Origin: CATQGW01 sp965242565
GTDB lineage: Bacteria > Chloroflexota > Dehalococcoidia > Bin125
Direction: 5' to 3'
Length of the DNA: 64,000 bases
Assembly: GCA_965242565.1 (NCBI GenBank)
Contig: OZ251457.1
Span: 2,108,001-2,172,000, forward strand
The notes under the pieces were generated by a model. It was not told the DNA's origin and did not search any database. It saw only the letters and a list, made by a program, of their open reading frames with translations. Below, piece by piece: positions 57,748 to 64,000 of the stretch; positions within the stretch are counted from its first letter, which is position 1, and the number at the start of each line of letters is the position of its first letter. Position numbers and translations under genes: made by a program.

Positions 57748-58833
57748 ATGGCGCACTTCCGCATCGCGCTGCTGCCGGGCGACGGAATCGGAGCCGAAGT
57801 GATCGGCGAAGCGGTGCGCGTGCTGGCCGCCGTCGGCGGACGTTTCGACCACTCCTTCGAATACAGCGAAGACACCGTCGGCGGCGCGGCGATCGAAGCC
57901 CACGGCGTCGCCCTGCGCGAGGAAACCCTGGAAATGTGCCGCGCTCAGGACGCCGTGCTCTTCGGCGCCGTCGGCGGCCCCAAGTGGGACGACCCGGCCG
58001 CCACCGTGCGCCCCGAGCAGGCCATCCTCGGCCTCCGTAAGGGACTCGGCCTCTTCGCCAACATCCGCCCCGTGAAGATGCTGCCCTTCCTCGCCGACAG
58101 CACCCCGCTCAAGCGCGAAACCGTCGAACAGATCGACATGGTCGTGCTGCGCGAGCTGACCGGCGGCATCTACTTCGGCCAGCCGCAGCGCCGCTGGCAA
58201 GAGGACGGCCAACGCCACGCCGTCGACACGCTCGCCTACAGCGAGGAGGAGGTCGAGCGGATCGTCCGCCTCGGCTTCGAGACCGCCCGCGCCCGCCGCG
58301 GCCTGCTCACCTCCGTCGACAAGGCCAACATCCTCGACACCTCCCGCATGTGGCGCGAAATCGCCGAAGAACTCGCGCCCGACTACCCCGATGTCACGCT
58401 CGAGCATCGCCTCGTCGACGCCTGCGCCATGGACCTGATCCGCCATCCCGCCGCGTTTGACGTCATCGTCACGGAGAACATGTTCGGCGACATCCTCTCC
58501 GACGAAGCCTCGATGCTGGCCGGCTCGATGGGCATGCTGCCCAGCGCCTCGCTCGGCGCGCCCGGCAGCGTCGGCATGTACGAGCCGATTCACGGCACGG
58601 CCCCAGACATCGCCGGCCAGGGCATCGCCAACCCCGCCGCGATGATCCTCAGCGCCGCCCTGATGCTCCGCTACTCCCTCAACCTCGAAGCCGAAGCCGC
58701 CGTCGTCGAAACCGCCGTCTCCCAGGTCCTCGAAGCCGGCAACCTCCCCGCCGACCTAGCCCCCGCCGACGCGCAACCCCTCGGCACCGAAGCTCTCGGC
58801 CAAATGATCGCCGAGCGCATCGCCCGGGACTGA
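57748..58833 (+). CDS. leuB: 3-isopropylmalate dehydrogenase LeuB
   Basis: This 361-residue NAD-dependent oxidative decarboxylase acts in leucine synthesis. Features are LLPGDGIGAEVIGEAVRVL, VLFGAVGGPKWDD, FANIRPVKMLP, RELTGGIYFGQ, VDKANILDTSRMWRE, the metal-binding MFGDILSDEASMLAGSMGMLPSASLG region and HGTAPDIAGQGIANP. GGAGG precedes the ATG. The spelling GGIYFG and NILDTSRMW fit LeuB rather than isocitrate dehydrogenase. Its partner leuD lies on the other side of the accessory island. Confidence 0.96.
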   Translation: MAHFRIALLPGDGIGAEVIGEAVRVLAAVGGRFDHSFEYSEDTVGGAAIEAHGVALREETLEMCRAQDAVLFGAVGGPKWDDPAATVRPEQAILGLRKGLGLFANIRPVKMLPFLADSTPLKRETVEQIDMVVLRELTGGIYFGQPQRRWQEDGQRHAVDTLAYSEEEVERIVRLGFETARARRGLLTSVDKANILDTSRMWREIAEELAPDYPDVTLEHRLVDACAMDLIRHPAAFDVIVTENMFGDILSDEASMLAGSMGMLPSASLGAPGSVGMYEPIHGTAPDIAGQGIANPAAMILSAALMLRYSLNLEAEAAVVETAVSQVLEAGNLPADLAPADAQPLGTEALGQMIAERIARD

Positions 58834-58884
58834 TCCGCCCACAGCTACACTGACGGGACGGCGATTGCGTGCGCGAGGTGCATC

Positions 58885-59652
58885 ATGGGAACGGACACGA
58901 TCTGTTTCGGAGTCGTAGCCGACCACACCATACGGTCGCTGGGCGCGTCGCTGACGGCCTTGGATCAGCTGCTCACCGCACTCGCAGATGAACACGCTCC
59001 GGACTCCGATCTGCGCTGGAGCATCTGGAAACTCGTGGCGGACGAGTTCGATCTGCACATCCAAATTGATCTGCTGTCGGAGGAAGATGATCAGGCGCCC
59101 GGGCGCGTTGGCGACGCCTATCTACAGGCCGCGATCGCGTTGGCCATGGGAGAGAAGCCGGCGTATCCCGGCCCAATCACCCAGGCGTTGGAGGCAGCCG
59201 TTGCCGCCTGCCCCACTGGTGGAACGCTCCGGTTTAACCAGCAGTCGAGTCTGTGGATCGATATTCCGATCGTGGCGGCCAACGGATCGAGTAATGACTC
59301 CGTTGTGAACCTGAGCGATGTTCGCGCCCTGATGTCGGGGAAAGTATCGGAAGTCGTCGAGTGCGCGGATCCGTACGCCGTCGTGCGCACCGGCGGCGGG
59401 CGCAGCTACCACTGTTATCTCTCCGCCGCACAGCTGCCCGAAGCGCGTAGCAGCGTGAATCAACGGGTTCGCGCATCAGGGCCGCTGGCGCTTGAGCCAG
59501 ACTGCGCGACGCAGATCGCCGTACGCCCAACGGATGTGTTTGACATCCATGGCAGCCCGGAGACGCTCGCGCGGATGGAGGCGCGCCGGGCGGAGCTCGG
59601 ACTGTCGCCTGCGGGCGTCGGTGAGGCGCAAGGGACCTCCAGTGGCGCCTGA
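58885..59652 (+). CDS. Hypothetical protein paired with a PIN-domain gene
   Basis: This 255-residue protein of unknown family has an N-terminal half with helices and an acidic loop (VADHTIRSLGASLTALDQLL, DLLSEEDDQ) and a central beta region (GGTLRFNQQSSLWIDIPIVAANG). The C-terminal part (about 150-215: SGKVSEVVECADPYAVVRTGGG through RVRASGPLALEPD) looks like an OB-type barrel. The last 11 nt overlap the PIN gene, so the pair is co-translated. In VapBC systems the antitoxin precedes the toxin in this way, but this protein is much larger than a normal antitoxin. A TACACT box lies about 33 nt upstream. Confidence 0.62.
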   Translation: MGTDTICFGVVADHTIRSLGASLTALDQLLTALADEHAPDSDLRWSIWKLVADEFDLHIQIDLLSEEDDQAPGRVGDAYLQAAIALAMGEKPAYPGPITQALEAAVAACPTGGTLRFNQQSSLWIDIPIVAANGSSNDSVVNLSDVRALMSGKVSEVVECADPYAVVRTGGGRSYHCYLSAAQLPEARSSVNQRVRASGPLALEPDCATQIAVRPTDVFDIHGSPETLARMEARRAELGLSPAGVGEAQGTSSGA

Positions 59653-60112
59653 CTTTCCCCGAGCCTACTGGGACGCGAACAACTTCATCTATTGGCTCAA
59701 CGCCGCCGCCGGATATGCCGAACTGCTCGAAAGCTATCTTGTGCGTTCCGCAGCGGGTGATCTGCGAATCGTCACCTCGAATGTCACGATCGCTGAGGTT
59801 GCGTTCAGCGCCGATGAGCGCGAGGCCCGGACGCTCGATCCGTCCGTCAGGAGCAGGATTCTGGAGGTACTTCTGGATCCGCGGCTCGTCGAAATGATCT
59901 CCTTCGACAACAGGATCGCGTTGAATGCGCAGGCCCTGGTCAGGGCGGGCATGGCCGCCGGAGCAAGCCTCAAGCCTGCCGACGCGATCCATCTGGCGAC
60001 CGCCGTCCATGCCAATGTCGATGAGCTCCAGACGTACGACCGACAGCTGAGGGCCGCGGCCGATCGGCTCGGCGTGATCGCGGCTGGCGAACCGCGCGAG
60101 GATTGGCCCTAG
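59642..60112 (+). CDS. PIN-domain ribonuclease (VapC-like)
   Basis: The 156-residue PIN domain shows the acidic metal-binding set in order: Asp11 in YWDANNFIYWL, Glu52 in VTIAEVAF, Asp114 in KPADAIHLATA and Asp133 in QTYDRQL. Such domains cleave RNA, most often as toxins of toxin-antitoxin pairs. The GTG start overlaps the preceding gene by 11 nt. The frame is open upstream, but the PIN fold begins right after this GTG. It is followed 9 nt later by the acyl-CoA carboxylase, which has its own promoter. Confidence 0.83.
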   Translation: MAPDFPRAYWDANNFIYWLNAAAGYAELLESYLVRSAAGDLRIVTSNVTIAEVAFSADEREARTLDPSVRSRILEVLLDPRLVEMISFDNRIALNAQALVRAGMAAGASLKPADAIHLATAVHANVDELQTYDRQLRAAADRLGVIAAGEPREDWP

Positions 60113-60115
60113 ACT
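60110..60115 (+). promoter_or_regulatory. TAGACT -10 box, leaderless-type spacing
   Basis: TAGACT overlaps the last codon and stop of the PIN gene and is followed by 6 nt and then the ATG at 60122. No Shine-Dalgarno sequence is present. Confidence 0.45.
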
Positions 60116-60121
60116 GCCGCC

Positions 60122-63100
60122 ATGTCACATCAACGCCCCATCCAACGCCTGCTCGTCGCCAACCGCGGCGAAATCGCCGTCCGCATCCTCCGCACCGCAG
60201 CCGAACTGGAGATCGCCACCGCCGCCGTCCACTCCAACGACGACGCAGCCTCCCAACACATCCAACACGCCGACCTCCAAATCCCGCTCGACGGAATCGG
60301 TCCCGCCGCCTACCTCGACATCGCCCAGATCGTCGAGCGCGCCCGCGAGCACGACTGCGACGCCATCCATCCCGGCTACGGCTTCCTTGCCGAAAACGCC
60401 GACTTCGCCCGCGCCTGCGGAGAGGCCGGCATCACCTTCGTCGGCCCCTCGCCCGCCGCCCTTGCGCTGTTCGGCGACAAGGCCCGCGCCCGCACCCTCG
60501 CCGCCGCCCGCGGCGCGCCGATCCTGACCGGCAGCGACCACGCCGTCGACCTCGACGGCGCACGCGCCTTCTTTGAGCAGCTGGGCGGCCGCCCGATGGT
60601 GATCAAGGCCGTCGCCGGCGGCGGCGGACGCGGCATGCGCGCCGTCGCCGACGCGGACCAGATCGCCGACGCCTTCGAGCGCTGCGCCCGCGAAGCCCAG
60701 GCCGCCTTCGGCAACGGCGCGCTGTTCGTCGAGCGTTTCATCCCCCGCGCCCGCCACATCGAGGTGCAGATCGCCGCCGACCAACACGGCGCGGTAATCC
60801 ACATCGGCGAGCGCGAATGCACCATCCAGCGCCGCTACCAGAAGCTGATTGAGATCGCCCCCAGCCCGACGCTCAGCGATGACCTGCGCGAGCGAATCAG
60901 CGCCCACGCCGTCGAACTCGCCGCCGCCGGCGGCTACTCCAACCTCGGCACCTTCGAGTTCCTCGTCGACGACGAGTCTGAAGGCGAATTCGCCTTTATC
61001 GAGGCCAACGCCCGCCTCCAGGTCGAGCACACCGTCACCGAAGAGGTCACCGGGCTCGACCTCGTGCAGTGCCAGCTGCGCATCGCGGAGGGCGCGACGC
61101 TCGCCGAGCTGGGCCTCGCCGGGCCGCCCCCGCGCCGCGGTTTCGCCATCCAGGCCCGCGTCAACCTCGAGCGGATGCGCGAAGACGGCGATGTCCGCCC
61201 CGCCGCCGGCGCGCTGCGCAGCTTCCGCCCGCCCGCCGGCCCGGGCGTCCGCGTCGATACCTACGGCTACGCCGGCTACGCCGCCAACCCCAACTTCGAC
61301 TCGCTGATCGCCAAAGTCGTCGCGCGCAGCGCGAGCAATGACTTCAGCGACGCCGTCCGCCGCGCCCAGCGCGCCCTCAACGAGTTCGAACTGCAAGGCG
61401 CGGAGTCCAACCTCGACTTCCTGCGCAACATCCTCGCCCACCCCGAGTTCCGCTCCGGCGACGTCCACACCCGCTGGATCGACGAGCGGATCGGCGAGCT
61501 GGCCGCCAAATCCGACAACGGAGCGGCGGCCGACGGCGCGGACCAAGCCTGGGCCGGCGCCAAAGTCGCCAATCAGACCCAGGACCCGCTCGCCGCGCTC
61601 GACTTCTTCCGCCAGGGCGCCGGCGCGGCCTCGCTCGATGTCAACCGCGGCCTCGAAACCGACCAACCCGTCGGCCACGCGCCCGAGATCATCGGCCCGC
61701 CCGGCACCGAGGCGCTGCGCGCCCCCATCCAGGGCACGATCGTCGAAATCCTCGTCGCCGAGGGCGACAGCGTCGCCGCCGACCAGGACGTGATCATCAT
61801 GAACGCCATGAAGATGGAGCATGTCCTCCAGGCCGAGTTCGGCGGCATCGTCCGCGAAGTCACCGTCGCCGTCGGCGACATCATCTGGGAGAGCCACCCC
61901 CTCGCCTTTATCGAGCCGGCCGATGTCGGACCCGCCCGGGACGGCGGCGGCGATGAGATCGACCTCGACGAAATCCGCCCCGACCTCGCCCTCGCCAACG
62001 AGCGCCACGACATCATCCTCGACCATCGCCGCCCCGCCGCCGTCGAGCGCCGCCACGCTAAGGGCAAGCGCACCGCGCGCGAAAACATCGCCCAACTCGT
62101 CGACGACGGCCAACCCTGGAGCCGCTGGGACGAATACATGCCGCTTGGCGTCGCCGGCCAGCGCCGCACCTTCAGCTGGGAGGAACTCCGCCAAAAATCG
62201 CCCGCCGACGGCCTGATCTGCGGCCTCGGCTCCGTCAACGGCGACCTCTTCGACCCTCAGACCGCGTCCACCGCGATCATCAGCTACGACGAAACCGTCT
62301 GGGCCGGCACCCAGGGCATCCGCGGCCACGAAAAAACGGACCGCATGGTCGAGACCGCCCACCGCCTGCTCACACCGCTGATCTTCATCGCCGAAGGCGC
62401 CGGCGGACGCTCCGGCGACACCGACTGGCAGTACACCCGCGTCGCCGCCCGCAATGTCCGCACCTTCGAGCGCCTCGCCGAACTCTCCGGCCGCGTGCCG
62501 ATGGTCTCGATCACCGCCGGCCGCTGCTTCGCCGGCAACGCCTCCATGCTCGGCATGTGCGACATCATCATCGCCACCGAAGGCTCCAACATCGCCATGG
62601 GCGGCCCCGCCGTGATCGAGGGCGGCGGACTCGGCCTCTTCCTCCCCGAAGAGCTGGGCCCCATGTCCCAACAGGTCCCCAACGGCGTCGTCGACATCTT
62701 CGTCCCCGACGAAGAAGCGGCGATGGCCGCGGCCAAGAAATACATCTCTTACTTCCAGGGCCCGATCGACGACTGGACCTGCCAGGACCAGCGTCTGCTG
62801 CGCCACGCGATCCCCGAGAACCGCCTCCGCACCTACGACATCCGTAAGGTGATCGAGTTGCTCGCCGACGACGACTCCGTGCTCGAACTGCGCCCCGAAT
62901 TCGGCATCGGCATGGTCACCGCCCTGATTCGCGTCGAAGGCCGCCCGCTCGGCGTGATCGCCAACAACAACATGCACCTCGGCGGCGCGGTCGACAGCGA
63001 CGGCTCCGACAAGCTCGCCCGCTTCGCCCAAATCTGCGACTGCTGGAACATCCCCGTGATCACCCTCGTCGACACCCCCGGCATGATGGTCGGCCCCGAG

Positions 63101-63547
63101 GTCGAAAAAACCGCCCTCGTCCGCCACTGCCACCGCGTCTTCGTCTCCCTCGCCAACCTCTCCACGCCGAAACTGACCCTCACCGTGCGCAAGTGCTACG
63201 GCCTGGGCGGCCTGGCGATGCTGGCCGGCAGCACCGAAGCCTCGCTCTTCAACGTCGCCTGGCCCACCGGCGAATACGGCGGGATGAACCTCGAAGCCGG
63301 CGTCAAGCTCGGCGCTCGCGCCCAACTCGAGCAGATCGAAGACCTCGAAGAGCGTTCCCGCGTCTACGAGCAGATGGTCGCCGACGCCTACGAGCGCGGC
63401 TCCGCCCTCAACGCCGCCGCCGTGCTCGAGCTCGACGACGTCATCGACCCCGCCGACACTCGCCGCTGGATCGTCCACCTGCTCGCCGCCGCCCCCAACA
63501 GCGCCCCCATCCGCGAAGGCCGCCGCCCCTACATCGACAGCTGGTAG
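60122..63547 (+). CDS. Single-chain biotin-dependent acyl-CoA carboxylase
   Basis: The 1141-residue protein carries all carboxylase parts in one chain. Biotin carboxylase spans about 1-455 (LLVANRGEIAVRIL, IHPGYGFLAENADF, the Gly loop GGGGRGMR, EANARLQVEHTVTE). The biotin carrier has biotinyl-Lys564 in NAMKMEHV. The carboxyltransferase spans about 610-1141, with both halves fused (TAGRCFAGNASMLG, then VDTPGMMVGPEVEKTALVRH and KCYGLGGLAMLAG). This plan matches single-chain long-chain acyl-CoA carboxylases. It would make malonyl-CoA, methylmalonyl-CoA or a longer product. The substrate cannot be fixed from sequence. It fits with the B12 adenosyltransferase at 27512. Confidence 0.93.
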   Translation: MSHQRPIQRLLVANRGEIAVRILRTAAELEIATAAVHSNDDAASQHIQHADLQIPLDGIGPAAYLDIAQIVERAREHDCDAIHPGYGFLAENADFARACGEAGITFVGPSPAALALFGDKARARTLAAARGAPILTGSDHAVDLDGARAFFEQLGGRPMVIKAVAGGGGRGMRAVADADQIADAFERCAREAQAAFGNGALFVERFIPRARHIEVQIAADQHGAVIHIGERECTIQRRYQKLIEIAPSPTLSDDLRERISAHAVELAAAGGYSNLGTFEFLVDDESEGEFAFIEANARLQVEHTVTEEVTGLDLVQCQLRIAEGATLAELGLAGPPPRRGFAIQARVNLERMREDGDVRPAAGALRSFRPPAGPGVRVDTYGYAGYAANPNFDSLIAKVVARSASNDFSDAVRRAQRALNEFELQGAESNLDFLRNILAHPEFRSGDVHTRWIDERIGELAAKSDNGAAADGADQAWAGAKVANQTQDPLAALDFFRQGAGAASLDVNRGLETDQPVGHAPEIIGPPGTEALRAPIQGTIVEILVAEGDSVAADQDVIIMNAMKMEHVLQAEFGGIVREVTVAVGDIIWESHPLAFIEPADVGPARDGGGDEIDLDEIRPDLALANERHDIILDHRRPAAVERRHAKGKRTARENIAQLVDDGQPWSRWDEYMPLGVAGQRRTFSWEELRQKSPADGLICGLGSVNGDLFDPQTASTAIISYDETVWAGTQGIRGHEKTDRMVETAHRLLTPLIFIAEGAGGRSGDTDWQYTRVAARNVRTFERLAELSGRVPMVSITAGRCFAGNASMLGMCDIIIATEGSNIAMGGPAVIEGGGLGLFLPEELGPMSQQVPNGVVDIFVPDEEAAMAAAKKYISYFQGPIDDWTCQDQRLLRHAIPENRLRTYDIRKVIELLADDDSVLELRPEFGIGMVTALIRVEGRPLGVIANNNMHLGGAVDSDGSDKLARFAQICDCWNIPVITLVDTPGMMVGPEVEKTALVRHCHRVFVSLANLSTPKLTLTVRKCYGLGGLAMLAGSTEASLFNVAWPTGEYGGMNLEAGVKLGARAQLEQIEDLEERSRVYEQMVADAYERGSALNAAAVLELDDVIDPADTRRWIVHLLAAAPNSAPIREGRRPYIDSW

Positions 63548-63862
63548 CCCGCGCCTACCCCAGGCGCTGTTGCCCCACCCACCACTCTGCTCTGCCACAC
63601 CCACGCTCCCGCCGTCGTACCCGCGCCCCTTTCTCCGTCATACCCGCGCTTGCCGCGGGTATCTCGACTTGAACAGCACCAACGCCGCCCCCACCCCCCG
63701 TCGCACCAGTGCCCACCGCGAAGCTTGCCCCCAACCCGAACGCGGGTATCTCGACGTGGCGACCGCCGAATCCCCACGCTCCCACCACCCACCTACTCGC
63801 CGTCGCCCTCGGCGACCTCCCCTCCTCGGCTCTCGCTCAGACGTTTAGCCCGCGCCAAAATG
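63548..63862. repeat. Repeat-rich intergenic region
   Basis: A full ATACCCGCG-family palindrome lies at 63631-63679 (48 of 49 bases shared with 17678-17726). A second partial copy (CGCGGGTATCTCGACGTGG) lies at about 63742-63760. No gene is seen in these 315 bp. Confidence 0.75.
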
Positions 63863-63868
63863 TAGACT
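63863..63868 (+). promoter_or_regulatory. TAGACT -10 box, leaderless-type spacing
   Basis: TAGACT is followed by 7 nt and then the ATG at 63876. Confidence 0.4.
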
Positions 63869-63875
63869 GCCCGCC

Positions 63876-64000
63876 ATGCAGTTCCTCAACCTGCTCCTGC
63901 TCCGCCTGCTCCAGACCATCCTCGTCATCTGGATCGTCGTCAGCATCGTCTTCATCGTCTCCCGCATCGTCGGCGACCCCGTTCAGTCCCTGCTGCCACT
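63876..64000 (+). CDS. Opp/Dpp-type ABC permease (N-terminus only)
   Basis: The visible 41 codons give MQFLNLLLLRLLQTILVIWI and on to SRIVGDPVQSLLP. An Arg-containing leader followed by a long first membrane helix and the G-D-P-V motif is the typical start of DppB/OppB permeases for peptides, nickel or other small substrates. The gene runs off the window, so substrate and partners are unknown. Confidence 0.75.
   Translation, partial: MQFLNLLLLRLLQTILVIWIVVSIVFIVSRIVGDPVQSLLP

Noticed and set aside
60125..63604. A very long open frame (about 1160 codons) antisense to the acyl-CoA carboxylase
   Set aside because: It is Gly/Ala/Val/Asp-rich low-complexity translation with no domain, a normal antisense artefact of high-GC genes. 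The sense strand encodes a complete carboxylase.

Overview
The window is about 64 kb of very GC-rich, densely coded bacterial chromosome. It shows no rRNA, tRNA, CRISPR array or intact insertion sequence. The organism is most likely a member of the Chloroflexota (Dehalococcoidia/SAR202-like), or less likely an actinobacterium. This is an inference from the gene mix: an HspR/DnaJ/Hsp20 heat-shock locus, a Rex redox repressor, a hopanoid cluster built on HpnC/HpnD/squalene-hopene cyclase, a single-chain acyl-CoA carboxylase, and many catabolic enzymes (LLM flavin oxidoreductase, acyl-CoA dehydrogenase, type B esterases, cyclase, D-aminoacylase). No marker in the window settles the phylum.

Layout. 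1-3.1 kb: the end of a heat-shock operon (hspR, dnaJ) divergent from hsp20, then two small enzymes. 3.1-3.5 kb: low-complexity and 60-bp tandem repeats. 3.5-8.3 kb: a RimI-like acetyltransferase divergent from a heterodimeric ABC exporter. 8.4-12.5 kb: ruvB, yqeK, small membrane proteins and an acyl-CoA dehydrogenase. 12.7-14.8 kb: a secreted amidase. 14.9-22.5 kb: two paralogous type B esterases flanking a lipoprotein and a single-chain restriction-modification enzyme. 22.7-29.3 kb: a serine hydrolase, a lipoprotein, a small operon with a TIR/deoxyribosyltransferase-like protein, a cyclase, a macro-domain operon, a cobalamin adenosyltransferase and a beta-propeller. 29.4-36.2 kb: a fur-like gene, prenyl synthase, squalene-hopene cyclase, GNAT, dodecin, hpnC, hpnD and a truncated hpnE remnant. 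36.2-45.7 kb: murA, mreB, rex, aldo/keto reductase, gyrA and an N-acyl-D-amino-acid deacylase. 45.7-49.1 kb: LysM-like and CAP-domain proteins, then a luciferase-like oxidoreductase with an acetoacetate-decarboxylase-like partner. 49.2-52.6 kb: a second single-chain restriction-modification enzyme with a HEPN-like neighbour. 52.7-58.8 kb: a haloacetate-dehalogenase-like hydrolase, then leuD and leuB split by a lower-GC accessory island. 58.9-64 kb: a PIN-domain pair, the acyl-CoA carboxylase, and the start of an Opp/Dpp-type permease.

How parts fit. Prenyl synthase, HpnD, HpnC and squalene-hopene cyclase form a farnesyl-PP to hopene route, but the HpnE step survives here only as about 25 codons fused to the murA promoter region. 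MurA has Asp at the fosfomycin-target cysteine position, and GyrA has a non-standard quinolone-determining region. Accessory DNA is concentrated at 16.4-21 kb, 49.2-52.6 kb and 54.3-57.4 kb. The third carries a lipoprotein with a 78-residue repeat and the start of a broken DNA methyltransferase. Many promoters carry a TAnnCT -10 element, and several sit only 6-7 nt from the start codon, which suggests leaderless mRNAs.
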